From contig NZ_BROD01000001.1 in the NCBI RefSeq assembly GCF_024345225.1, positions 2,366,362 to 2,430,361 of the forward strand: a stretch of 64,000 nt of DNA. Direction: 5' to 3'. The translations under genes were made by a program, and so were the position numbers. The DNA is from Clostridium sp. TW13 (GTDB lineage Bacteria; Bacillota; Clostridia; Clostridiales; Clostridiaceae). The notes below the pieces were generated by a model that saw only the letters and a program-made list of their open reading frames with translations, was not told the origin of the DNA and ran no database searches. How positions within the stretch are numbered: position 1 is the stretch's first letter; the number at the start of each line of letters is the position of its first letter. Below are positions 9,882-18,792 of the stretch, piece by piece.

Positions 9882-11882
9882 ATGAAAAAAAAATTACTAT
9901 CATCAATTCTAGCAATAACAGTGGTGTCTACATTCCTTGCAGGACCTACATCTGTTAAGGCTACCGTTAACGAAAGAAAACAATTAATCGTTCAATCATT
10001 AGAGAACACATCAAAGGGGAATCTAAAAATTACAAACGATAAAAAGACAGGAAAAACTTCATTTATTTCTGGGGATTTATCTAAAAGAAAAATAGCTGAC
10101 GGTGAACAAGCCTTGCAATTTCTAGATCAAATAAAGGAACTTCTTTCATTGGACAATGTAAGAGATTTCTTTAACGTAAAATCAATAAAGAAGGATAACT
10201 TAGGCTTTACTCATGTAAAATTGGCTCAAAAACTTAACGGAACAAATCTTGATAACGGAGATATCACTGTTCACTTTAATAAAGATAATGTGATTACAAG
10301 TGTATCCTCTAACATTAATTATTCTCTTTTAAACAACAGCAAATCATTTACTACTGCTGTCACTGAACAAGTTGCAAAATCTGCAGTTGAAAAACAATAT
10401 GCAAAAACAGACGCAAAAATATCTTCTGCAACAAAATTAATTTTCAACAAAGGCAATGATGCTCATCAAGCTTACAAATTCAATGTATATTATCAACACC
10501 CTGAAATAGGAAACTTTGATGTATATGTTGATACAGCTACAGGAAAAATAATAGATTCTGTAAGCAAAATAAGATACGATGGTCCTGTTACAGGTACTGG
10601 GGTTGCCGTTAATGGAACTACTAGATCATTAAATTTATATCAATCAGGGACAAGCTATCAAACAAAGGACACTACAAAGCCTATGACTGGTCAAATATTG
10701 ACTTATACAGCTAATAATGCTCAAACTGAACCAGGAACTTTATACACTAGTTCCTCTAGCACAATTTCTGATAAGGCTGTTGTAAGTGCACACTCTTACG
10801 CTGGTGTAGTTTATGATTTCTACAAAACTATATTCAATAGAAATTCTATAGACGATAATGGCATGAGTATAAAATCCACCGCACACTATGGTTCAAAATA
10901 TAATAATGCTTTTTGGGATGGAACTCAAATGGTTTATGGTGATGGAGATGGAACAACCTTCAAATCACTAAGTGGAGATTTAGATGTTGTAGGCCATGAA
11001 ATGACTCATGGTGTAACTAGTTCAACTGCTGATTTAGCTTACCAAGATCAATCTGGTGCATTAAATGAAAGTGTATCTGATGTGTTTGGAGTGCTAATCC
11101 AAACTTGGGATAAGTACAATGTAGCTAAGGGTGGAACTTGGACTTTCAACCCTTCTGATTGGGTAGTTGGAGATGAAATATACACTCCAAATATAGCTGG
11201 AGATGCTTTAAGAAGCTTAGCTGATCCTACTCTATATGATCAACCTGCTAATATGAGTGATTATGTTAATACTTCTGATGACAACGGAGGTGTTCATACA
11301 AATAGTGGAATACCAAACAAGGCTGCCTTCCTAGTTGCACAAGCTATAGGTTGCGAAAAAACAGCAAAAATTTATTACCGTGCATTAACAACTTACTTTA
11401 ATAGTAATACAGACTTTGTAGGAGCACATGATGGTTTGGTACAAGCTGCTACAGACTTATATGGTGCAAGTGGTGCTGAAGTTGCAGCTATAAATACTGC
11501 ATTTAGCTCTGTTGGAGTTACAGGTTCATCACCTTCTGCAGACACCTATGAGCCTAATGATTCATTAGCAACTGCTTATTCTATAGTTTCTGGACAAACT
11601 TATAACTCATTTATCTACAGCACATCTGATGTTGATTATTATAAGCTTCCTGTAACTAAAATTGGAACTATCAGCATAAGCTTAACTAACTTAGCTGGAG
11701 ATTATGACTTATACCTTTATAATTCCTCTGGAACTAAGGTTGGAAGTTCATTAAAGAGTTCTACTGCAAATGAATTAATAACTTACTCTGCTAGTAAAAC
11801 CGGAACTTACTATGTAAAAGTTGTAGGTTATAGTGGTGCATATAGCAAAACAAAACCTTATGCATTAAAAGCAACATTCTAA
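9882..11882 (+). CDS. Secreted thermolysin-like neutral metalloprotease (M4) with PPC domain
   Basis: 666-residue secreted zinc endopeptidase of family M4, resembling clostridial lambda-toxin/bacillolysin proteins. Signal peptide residues 1-27; FTP and PepSY inhibitory propeptide about 50-225; catalytic domain about 230-535. The zinc site is HEMTH (372-376) with the third ligand E396 in GALNESVSD. H472 in NGGVHTNSG is the transition-state histidine. A C-terminal pre-peptidase (PPC) beta domain (about 555-660, from TYEPNDSLATAY) should be cleaved or help substrate binding. Single-gene unit with its own promoter and terminator. All catalytic residues are present, so it should be active extracellularly. 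Confidence 0.96.
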   Translation: MKKKLLSSILAITVVSTFLAGPTSVKATVNERKQLIVQSLENTSKGNLKITNDKKTGKTSFISGDLSKRKIADGEQALQFLDQIKELLSLDNVRDFFNVKSIKKDNLGFTHVKLAQKLNGTNLDNGDITVHFNKDNVITSVSSNINYSLLNNSKSFTTAVTEQVAKSAVEKQYAKTDAKISSATKLIFNKGNDAHQAYKFNVYYQHPEIGNFDVYVDTATGKIIDSVSKIRYDGPVTGTGVAVNGTTRSLNLYQSGTSYQTKDTTKPMTGQILTYTANNAQTEPGTLYTSSSSTISDKAVVSAHSYAGVVYDFYKTIFNRNSIDDNGMSIKSTAHYGSKYNNAFWDGTQMVYGDGDGTTFKSLSGDLDVVGHEMTHGVTSSTADLAYQDQSGALNESVSDVFGVLIQTWDKYNVAKGGTWTFNPSDWVVGDEIYTPNIAGDALRSLADPTLYDQPANMSDYVNTSDDNGGVHTNSGIPNKAAFLVAQAIGCEKTAKIYYRALTTYFNSNTDFVGAHDGLVQAATDLYGASGAEVAAINTAFSSVGVTGSSPSADTYEPNDSLATAYSIVSGQTYNSFIYSTSDVDYYKLPVTKIGTISISLTNLAGDYDLYLYNSSGTKVGSSLKSSTANELITYSASKTGTYYVKVVGYSGAYSKTKPYALKATF

Positions 11883-11907
11883 AGTGCACATTTAAATAAA
11901 TAATATT

Positions 11908-11947
11908 GGCTGCATCAAAATAGAAACTTATTTTGATGCAGCCTTTT
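11908..11947 (+). terminator. Terminator of the protease gene
   Basis: 15-bp stem beginning GGCTGCATC and ending GATGCAGCC, with a GAAAC-type loop, followed by TTTT. It lies about 25 bases past the stop. Confidence 0.9.
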
Positions 11948-11963
11948 AAATGTCACTTTATTT

Positions 11964-12032
11964 AAGCATTGAAAGTACCTAGGTTTATATGCCACGAATA
12001 TTTTAACTTGTTATTTATTTTCAGAAGCCTTA
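11964..12032. repeat. Dispersed ~68-bp element, copy 1
   Basis: Closely resembles 40136-40203. Shared blocks are an imperfect terminal inverted repeat (GCAT..GAA / TTTTCAG..GCCTTA), a core TAGGTTTATA, and TTGTTATTTATTTTCAG near one end. Copy 1 overlaps the last codons of the ABC-F gene (its stop is at 12011-12013). No transposase is nearby. Confidence 0.6.
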
Positions 12033-13927
12033 TTTCTCTTTTCATCTTCTATCTTTTCTGCTAAATCATTTAAATATGTCCATCTATCATATTTTTCTTC
12101 AAGTTCTGCTTCTAGCTTCTGTTTTTCATCCATAAGTTCTTGAAGCTTAACAAAATCTGTAGCTGACTTTTCAATTTCTTTATCTAAATCTTGTATGCTG
12201 TTTTCTAAATTTGCAATTACATCATCTATTTCATCAAATTCTTTTTGTTCCTTGTAAGAAAACTTGAGAGCTTTTTCTTTCTTTACTACTTCTTTTTTCT
12301 CTTCTTTTATTTTTACTTCTTTAACTACTTCAGCATCATTCGCTTCCTTCCAAAGAAGAAAATCAGAATAATTTCCATTTAATCTGCTGATATTTCCTTT
12401 TCCATCGTAAGAAAAAATCTTATTACAAATCCTATCTAAGAAGTATCTATCATGGGAAACAGCTATAACTGGGCCATTAAATCCATCTATGAAATCTTCT
12501 AATATGGTTAAAGTTGCTATATCCAAATCATTTGTTGGCTCATCAAATAGCAATACATTAGGAGCTTCCATCAACACTTTTAGTAGATATAATCTTCTTC
12601 TCTCTCCTCCTGAAAGTTTTCCTATAGGTGTATATTGCTTCTCTGGAGAAAACAAGAATCTTTCTAGCATTTCTGAAGCAGAAATTCTATCCCCATTGGC
12701 CAATGGTAAGAACTCAGCAATTTCTTTTATATAATCAATAACCCTAGAATTTTCATCCATGTGATAGGTTTCCTGAGAAAAGTACCCAATCTTAACTGTA
12801 TCACCAATTTCAACTGTTCCTGAATCTGGTTGAATCTTACCAGCTAATATGTTCATAAGTGTACTCTTTCCTACACCATTTTCTCCTACTATACCAATTC
12901 TATCATCTCTTAATAACATATAAGAAAAATCATTTATGACCTTCTTATCAAAACTCTTTTCTAAGTTATAAAGTTCTATTATTTTATTGCCAAGTCTTGA
13001 CCCTACTACAGAAAGTTCTAGATTTTCTTCTTTAATCTTTACCATATCTTCCTTCAATGTTTCAAACCTATCTATTCTAGCCTTCTGCTTAGTTGAACGT
13101 GCCTTAGCGCCTCTTCTGATCCAAGCCAATTCTTTTCTATAAAGATTTTCTCTCTTTCTTTGAGCAGCAACTTCGCCCTGCTCTCTCTCCAATTTCTTTT
13201 CTAAGTAAAGAGAGTAATTTCCTTCATAAGTATATAGATTTCCATCATATAACTCTATAATTCTATTGGTTACCCTGTCCAAGAAATACCTGTCATGTGT
13301 AATCATTAATAAGGCACCTTTTCTAGAGTTTAAATATTCCTCTAACCAATTTATAGTTTCACTATCCATATGGTTTGTAGGCTCATCCAAAATAAGCAAA
13401 TCACTTGGAGTAATCAATGCTGATGCCAATGCCACCCTTTTTCTTTGTCCACCAGATAGTTCAGCTATTTTCTTATCAAAATTATCTATACCAAGCTTTG
13501 TTAATATCATCTTAGCTTCGCTCTCAAATTGCCATAAATTCATACTATCTATCTTACTTTGTATGCTTATAAGCTTGTCACTAAACTCTAATTCACCAAA
13601 ATTAACTTTAGAAAGAACTTCTTCATATTCTCTCAACAACTTCATTTCTGGTGAATTTCCTTTAAAAACTTGTTCTAAGATTGTAGCATTAAAATCAAAA
13701 CTTGGATTTTGACTTAAGTATTCCACTCTTATTCCATTGCCTTTGGTAATTTTACCTTCATCACATTCTTCAACACCTGAAATAATCTTAAGTAATGTGG
13801 ACTTTCCAGTACCATTTACCCCAATTAATCCAATCTTATCTCCCTCATTTATGCCTAAACTTACATTATCAATTATAGCCTTAGTGCCATAATTTTTTGT
13901 TATATTCTCTATTGTAATTAAATTCAT
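12011..13927 (-). CDS. ABC-F family ATP-binding protein (Uup/EttA-like)
   Basis: 638-residue soluble protein with two ABC domains and no membrane helix. Domain 1: GVNGTGKST, LSGGQRKRVALA, LLILDEPTNHMD. Domain 2: GENGVGKST, LSGGERRRLYLL, VLLFDEPTNDLD. A charged linker lies between the domains (residues about 240-300). A C-terminal coiled coil (about 545-638, rich in Lys/Glu) resembles Uup/YdiF. Family members bind the ribosome and act as translation factors or, in some branches, give antibiotic resistance; this one lacks an obvious resistance-type context. An ATG at 13933 is possible, but the ATG at 13927 sits seven bases from AGGTGG and is preferred. The last codons overlap a dispersed repeat. 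Confidence 0.9.
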   Translation of the reverse strand: MNLITIENITKNYGTKAIIDNVSLGINEGDKIGLIGVNGTGKSTLLKIISGVEECDEGKITKGNGIRVEYLSQNPSFDFNATILEQVFKGNSPEMKLLREYEEVLSKVNFGELEFSDKLISIQSKIDSMNLWQFESEAKMILTKLGIDNFDKKIAELSGGQRKRVALASALITPSDLLILDEPTNHMDSETINWLEEYLNSRKGALLMITHDRYFLDRVTNRIIELYDGNLYTYEGNYSLYLEKKLEREQGEVAAQRKRENLYRKELAWIRRGAKARSTKQKARIDRFETLKEDMVKIKEENLELSVVGSRLGNKIIELYNLEKSFDKKVINDFSYMLLRDDRIGIVGENGVGKSTLMNILAGKIQPDSGTVEIGDTVKIGYFSQETYHMDENSRVIDYIKEIAEFLPLANGDRISASEMLERFLFSPEKQYTPIGKLSGGERRRLYLLKVLMEAPNVLLFDEPTNDLDIATLTILEDFIDGFNGPVIAVSHDRYFLDRICNKIFSYDGKGNISRLNGNYSDFLLWKEANDAEVVKEVKIKEEKKEVVKKEKALKFSYKEQKEFDEIDDVIANLENSIQDLDKEIEKSATDFVKLQELMDEKQKLEAELEEKYDRWTYLNDLAEKIEDEKRNKASENK

Positions 13928-14010
13928 TAACATACCACCTCTAATTGAAATCTAAAATTCCGCTTTAGTCGTATTTACGTTCTTAAGTCATACTTAAAAA
14001 ATAAGTAAGA

Positions 14011-14421
14011 TTATAACTCACTATTTATTTTAATCTGCTTAAAAGCAATACTCTTATCTACACTTAAGTTATCTATATCTATACATACCTTATATATGTT
14101 GGGACAATTCTCTTCTCTCCACATCCTCATAAACTTTGGAGTTGCTATCAATGAATAATAAAATTTTTCATCAATGTAATCAGAAAATTCTAAATAACTA
14201 TCAATACTTTTTGCATCTATCTTTACATCACTTTTATCCAAGTTATTGAAAATAGGTAAAAAATATTTCATGCAGAGCTCATAATTGTAACGTCCCTTTA
14301 TTTCTTTTCCTTCCATTAAGGCTCGTTTTAAAAAAACATACTTTTTTTGTTGTTCTTCTTTAATATTAATCTTAAATACAGGTTCTCCTGCTTTATTTTT
14401 GTCAATCTTTATTCTTATCAT
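14011..14421 (-). CDS. Hypothetical protein
   Basis: About 136 residues, cytoplasmic, no signal peptide or membrane helix, not recognised. It begins MIRIKIDKNKAGEPVFKINI, and a mixed alpha/beta fold is likely. The frame extends to an ATG at 14436, but GGAGAG lies nine bases before the ATG at 14421, which is preferred. It lies between the P-type ATPase and the ABC-F gene on the same strand but is separated from the ATPase by that gene's terminator, so it has its own promoter. No function is proposed. Confidence 0.6.
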   Translation of the reverse strand: MIRIKIDKNKAGEPVFKINIKEEQQKKYVFLKRALMEGKEIKGRYNYELCMKYFLPIFNNLDKSDVKIDAKSIDSYLEFSDYIDEKFYYSLIATPKFMRMWREENCPNIYKVCIDIDNLSVDKSIAFKQIKINSEL

Positions 14422-14592
14422 CAGTTTTCTCTCCATTATTAGAGACTTATACCAAGGTATCTAAAAATAACAATAAAATCCATATACTAAACAATTTTCA
14501 GATACCAAAACTCTATTTTTTATTACATATGTATTATAGCATGATATTTTTCAAAACATAGTTTTTTCTCCTAGGAAATATAACTAAATTCT

Positions 14593-14632
14593 AAAAAATA
14601 AGAAGAGCTGATGCAGATTCTTCTTATTTTTT
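14593..14632 (-). terminator. Terminator of the P-type ATPase gene
   Basis: Perfect 14-bp inverted repeat (14593-14606 with 14619-14632) whose distal arm ends in a T run on the minus strand. It overlaps the stop codon of the ATPase gene. Confidence 0.85.
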
Positions 14633-17035
14633 CGCACCAGCTCTTATCTTATTTTCTTTTTTAGCTTCTCTTTTATCAATAAACCTAGCAACCACTCTAC
14701 TTAATACAGCTAAACAGAATACTGCTGCAAGTATGCAAGTTCCTACAATTACTATATCGTAGAAATTCAAATGACTGAAACTAAATACTCTTCTGCATAT
14801 TTTAATAACAAAAGCAGAACAAAAGATTCCAATCATCACAGCACAAACTGCTACTTTCAGCTTCGTTAAAGGTTCAGAAACTCTCAATAAAATTAACATA
14901 CTAAGAATACCTATTATTAAAGTACAAATAGTTTTGCTTTTAAAATCTGGAACACCTGAAAAGTTTAACAATAAAGATACTAATATTACACTTAATGCAA
15001 TTACTATCCCATTTGGCAAGGACATCTTTAATACCCTTGTTAAAAATCCCTTTTGAACCAAATCTTCATTAGGCTGCAAAGCTATAAAGAAGGATGGTAT
15101 TCCAATTCCTAAAGATCCCACTAACGATAACTGTATAGGTTCATATGGGAAAGGAAGCAAAATCAATGCAAATATTATTGATAGTATTACCGCATATACA
15201 GTCTTAGTTAGATATAAATTAGCGGCTAACTCTAAATTATTTATTGTTCTTCTCCCTTCTTGTACTACCTTAGGAAGGGATGCAAAGTTTGAATCTAATA
15301 GTACTAACTGAGCAACAGCCTTGGTAGCATCACTACCAGAAGCCATGGCAATTCCACAATCTGCTTCTTTTAAAGCTAATACATCATTAATTCCATCACC
15401 AGTCATAGCTACTGTATGACCATCAGCTTGAAGCGCTTTCACCAATTCCTTCTTCTGATGAGGAGTTACTCTTCCAAATATAGAATTTTCTCTTACAGCT
15501 TTTCTAAACTCTTCTTTATCCTTTGGTAAATCTGTAGCCACAACATATTTATCAGCATTTTTTACTCCAGCTCTTTTTGCAACAGCTGCTACAGTTACAG
15601 GATTATCACCAGAAATTATTTTTATATCTACACCCTGTGTATCAAAAAACTTTAATGTATCAGGTGCTTCTGGTCTAATGATATCTTCAATTATAATCAA
15701 AGCTGCCTTTTCTAAATCTGCGGGAACTATTTCACTTAATCCCCTTGGAGATTTTGCTAAAAGTAATACCCTTCGTCCCCTTTCAGCTTCTTCAAATACT
15801 TGTTCCTTTATTTCATTATATTTTTCTTTATATAAAATCTCTGGTGCACCTAAATACCAAGCACCCTTATCTTCAAATTCAACAGCACTCCACTTTTTAG
15901 AAGATGAAAAAGATATTTTATTTGTAACCTCAAAATTACCTTTTTGATTATATCTTTCTAGTATAGCTTCTTGAGTTGGATTCACTACTGAAAATGAATG
16001 TACAACTGCTGATAGTGCTTCTTCTGCCTCTTCTTTTGATATATCAAAATTCTTTACATCTATAACCTTTAATTTACCTTCTGTTATTGTGCCTGTCTTA
16101 TCTAAACATAGCACATCAACTCTTGCCAATACCTCTGTAGCTGGTAACTCTTGAATTAAAGTGTTGTACTTTGATAATCTAACAATACTGACTACAAAGG
16201 TTACACTAGTAAGAAGTACAAGCCCTTCTGGTATCATTCCACTTATACCTGCTACTACACCTATAACAGCCTCTTGCCAAGGTTTATTAATAAAATACAT
16301 TTGAGTAAATGTTAAAAGCAATCCTGTAGGAACAATAATTTTTATTAAAAATGATAAAATTTTATTAATTGAATTTTGCAATTCTGAATTTATCTTCTTA
16401 AATCTTTTGGCTTCTTCAGATAACTTTGAAGAATAAGTATTGGCACCTACAGCTGTAACCACAGCATAACCAGAACCTGACCCTACAAAGCTTCCAGAAA
16501 GTAATTGTTCTCCTGGATTTCTTATTAAATAATCAGATTCTCCTGTTAATAATGCTTCATTTACTTCAATCTTACTCCCTGGTAAGACTTCTGCATCTAC
16601 TGGAATTTGACACCCTGATTTCAAAAATATTAAATCATCCAATACAATTTCTTCTACATCTATTTCTCTTTCTACTCCATCTCTAATAACTGTAGCCTTA
16701 GACCTAGCTAAAATCGTTAATTTTTCAATGGTCTTCTTTGCTCTTAGTTCTTGAATAACTCCTATAATTGCATTAGAGATTATAACTCCTGCAAAAATTG
16801 CATTCTTAGGTGATCCTGCAAGAATAACTAATAAAGCTAAAACTACATTTATCCCATTAAATAGTGTAAATACATTAGCCCAAATTATTTGTCCTATAGT
16901 CCTTGATGGAACCTTTGGAATCTGATTAACTTTCCCTTCTTTGATTCTTTTCTTTACTTCTTCTTCACTAAGTCCAAGTTGTTCTCCTTCATACGAATTA
17001 ATATAATCATTTCCGTTTAGTACTCCCATGCTCAT
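14624..17035 (-). CDS. Cation-translocating P-type ATPase, CtpE-like
   Basis: 803-residue membrane pump. Actuator motif LTGESD (163-168); helix-4 motif PEGL (269-272); phosphorylation site DKTGT with D312; hinge TGDGINDVLALKEADCGIAM. About ten helices. The order GMIPEGLVLLTSVTF, then ELPATEVLARVDVLCLDKTGT, then GIGIPSFFIALQPNEDL matches the CtpE branch of P2-like ATPases; mycobacterial CtpE has been linked to calcium uptake. No heavy-metal CPC motif and no N-terminal metal-binding domain. The ATG at 17035 has AGGAG seven bases upstream. Monocistronic, with direct repeats in its promoter. Ion and direction are inferred, not shown. Confidence 0.9.
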   Translation of the reverse strand: MSMGVLNGNDYINSYEGEQLGLSEEEVKKRIKEGKVNQIPKVPSRTIGQIIWANVFTLFNGINVVLALLVILAGSPKNAIFAGVIISNAIIGVIQELRAKKTIEKLTILARSKATVIRDGVEREIDVEEIVLDDLIFLKSGCQIPVDAEVLPGSKIEVNEALLTGESDYLIRNPGEQLLSGSFVGSGSGYAVVTAVGANTYSSKLSEEAKRFKKINSELQNSINKILSFLIKIIVPTGLLLTFTQMYFINKPWQEAVIGVVAGISGMIPEGLVLLTSVTFVVSIVRLSKYNTLIQELPATEVLARVDVLCLDKTGTITEGKLKVIDVKNFDISKEEAEEALSAVVHSFSVVNPTQEAILERYNQKGNFEVTNKISFSSSKKWSAVEFEDKGAWYLGAPEILYKEKYNEIKEQVFEEAERGRRVLLLAKSPRGLSEIVPADLEKAALIIIEDIIRPEAPDTLKFFDTQGVDIKIISGDNPVTVAAVAKRAGVKNADKYVVATDLPKDKEEFRKAVRENSIFGRVTPHQKKELVKALQADGHTVAMTGDGINDVLALKEADCGIAMASGSDATKAVAQLVLLDSNFASLPKVVQEGRRTINNLELAANLYLTKTVYAVILSIIFALILLPFPYEPIQLSLVGSLGIGIPSFFIALQPNEDLVQKGFLTRVLKMSLPNGIVIALSVILVSLLLNFSGVPDFKSKTICTLIIGILSMLILLRVSEPLTKLKVAVCAVMIGIFCSAFVIKICRRVFSFSHLNFYDIVIVGTCILAAVFCLAVLSRVVARFIDKREAKKENKIRAGAKK

Positions 17036-17124
17036 ATTTTTTCTCCTAGTAAAATTATTTTCTATATATAGTTATATCCAATTTACAAAAATCATTGCTA
17101 AGATATATTATATCGGATTTATAT

Positions 17125-17162
17125 ATTATAACAAATAAAGTTTTCCTTAAATTTTCCTTAAT
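17125..17162 (-). promoter_or_regulatory. ATPase promoter with TTAAG direct repeats
   Basis: On the minus strand: ATTAAG-N5-TTTAAG (17162 to 17146), each unit followed by GAAAA, then TATAAT at 17130-17125. No good -35 hexamer is present, as in activator-dependent promoters. The NTTAAG-N5-WTTAAG arrangement is the published CiaR-type operator pattern. Confidence 0.5.
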
Positions 17163-17303
17163 TGATATTTAAGCTTTATTGAATTATAAATTATCCCCTA
17201 TCAGTTACCATATCTTTCCTGTATCGCTTAACAACTATTCCTTTTTGTCGAATATTTTCTCTTTACTATATTTTTGAATAATGTTATATTTTAACTATAC
17301 CAT

Positions 17304-17328
17304 AGTGTACCATTTGTTGCAATACACT
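17304..17328 (+). promoter_or_regulatory. Inverted repeat upstream of the GntR gene
   Basis: AGTGTA-N13-TACACT just before the regulator gene and close to the presumed transcription start (possible TATACC -10 at 17296-17301). YtrA-type regulators bind GTGTA/TACAC palindromes, so autoregulation is plausible. Confidence 0.45.
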
Positions 17329-17357
17329 TGTTACACATTATACAGGAGGTGTTTATC

Positions 17358-17765
17358 ATAATAAATATAGATGCAAGGAGCAGTACTCCTATTTATGAGC
17401 AAATTATTTTAGGCATAAAAGAACTTATAATTAAAGAGATAATCTCACCAGGAGACAAACTTCCTTCAGTGAGAGAAATGGCTAACATGCTAACTACAAA
17501 TCCTCAAACAGTTAGTAAAGCTTATAACGAGTTAGAACGACTTAATATTATCGAAACTCTTAGGGGAAAAGGTACTTATGTATCAATGGAATATAAACCT
17601 AAATTAGAGGAGGAAAAAATGCTAAAATTCAAAAAAGATTTAAAAAAGCTTTTAATGGATGCACACTATATGGGACTTAATGAAAATCAAATCAACTTAA
17701 TTTTCAAAGAAGTATATGTTAACCTTTTAGGAACTGATCATGAAGGAGGATCAATTAATGAATAA
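17358..17765 (+). CDS. GntR family (YtrA subfamily) transcriptional regulator
   Basis: About 135 residues. The N-terminal winged helix (IDARSSTPIYEQIILGIKEL, then LPSVREMANMLTTNPQTVSKAYNELE) and short C-terminal helical tail define the YtrA subfamily, which controls linked ABC transporters. The start is unusual. AGGAGG (17344-17349) is ideally placed for ATC (17355) or ATA (17358), and family proteins begin right there (M-x-I-N-I-D). The only standard in-frame starts are TTG at 17328 and GTG at 17349; neither has a ribosome site, and the latter overlaps the Shine-Dalgarno. First gene of an operon with the ABC permease and ATPase. Confidence 0.85.
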   Translation: MINIDARSSTPIYEQIILGIKELIIKEIISPGDKLPSVREMANMLTTNPQTVSKAYNELERLNIIETLRGKGTYVSMEYKPKLEEEKMLKFKKDLKKLLMDAHYMGLNENQINLIFKEVYVNLLGTDHEGGSINE

Positions 17766-18792
17766 TAAATATTTTTCAAAAGCACTTTTTTATGATGAAA
17801 GAAATAACTCTTATTTTATGATTTCATTATGTGGAATTTTTTATCTATTTAATTTCTTTGCTTTTTTTGCAAGCTACTATAACACTGGCTACTATACTTT
17901 CAGTACGATTCTTTCTATTAATGGAGCTTTTCCTATAATCTTTCTATTAATAGGCTTATTGGAAAGTTATAGTCATAAAAGTGATAAGTATAGTTTAATG
18001 CTAACTCAACCTTATAAACGAGATGCAATTATAATAACAAAGTTTGTTTCTTATTTTATAGGGATTGCAGTGCCTTTATTGGCTTATGGTCTTCTTAGTT
18101 CCATAATTGTATTTTTCTTTAATGGTAGTTTCTCTGTTGAAGGAAAATATACACTAGGAACATTATGGCGAAATCTTTTCTTGCTTATATTGATTTGCTC
18201 CTTAATAAGTGCCTTTGTGCAGTTCTTACAAACACTATTTGGAAAATCATTCATGGCATTTTTACTACCTTTTTTATTGATTTTTGTAGCAATCCCATTA
18301 ATATTTACAGCACTTATCCCATTAACTAGTGGAAAAATACCTTTTTTAAAAACTTTTTTGATTTATTTAACTGATAACTTTTTACCAAATACTTTTCAAT
18401 CTTTTATGGTATACATTATGAATCCTAATGATTTATTGATTAATAAAGTGGTTATTGTATTTACAATACTACTTCTAACTTTAGCATTCTTAGCAGCTTC
18501 AATACTATTAAACAGACGAATTAAATTCGAATCAATTTCAGATTTATTTATGTTTGGATGTGTGAGAACTATTTTTAAGATAGCTTGTGCAATATTAGCT
18601 GCTTGTATAACAGTATTGTTAGTTTTAGTAATAACAGCACTTATAGCTGTAAAACTGGAACTTGGTCATTTTTCTAGTTTTATAAACCAAGATATTATTC
18701 TATTATTTGTAGATTGTATATTAGTTGCTATTTCTATTTTGTATTATAGATTATTCAATAAAATTCAGAGAAGGAGGGATTTATCATGCTAA
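17758..18792 (+). CDS. ABC-2 type permease of GntR-linked transporter
   Basis: 344-residue integral membrane protein with six to seven hydrophobic helices and little loop sequence, of the ABC-2/YtrC-like type. The ATG at 17758 is chosen because AAGGAGG lies eight bases before it; the first in-frame ATG (17740) lies upstream of that site. It overlaps the regulator's stop by eight bases and the next gene's start by seven, so the three genes are translationally coupled. It probably forms the membrane part of a transporter responding to cell-envelope stress or antibiotic, by analogy with ytr/bcr operons. Confidence 0.85.
   Translation: MNNKYFSKALFYDERNNSYFMISLCGIFYLFNFFAFFASYYNTGYYTFSTILSINGAFPIIFLLIGLLESYSHKSDKYSLMLTQPYKRDAIIITKFVSYFIGIAVPLLAYGLLSSIIVFFFNGSFSVEGKYTLGTLWRNLFLLILICSLISAFVQFLQTLFGKSFMAFLLPFLLIFVAIPLIFTALIPLTSGKIPFLKTFLIYLTDNFLPNTFQSFMVYIMNPNDLLINKVVIVFTILLLTLAFLAASILLNRRIKFESISDLFMFGCVRTIFKIACAILAACITVLLVLVITALIAVKLELGHFSSFINQDIILLFVDCILVAISILYYRLFNKIQRRRDLSC

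Noticed and set aside
13266-13712. 148-codon plus-strand frame inside the ABC-F gene
   Set aside because: Shadow of the conserved first ABC domain; no independent evidence.
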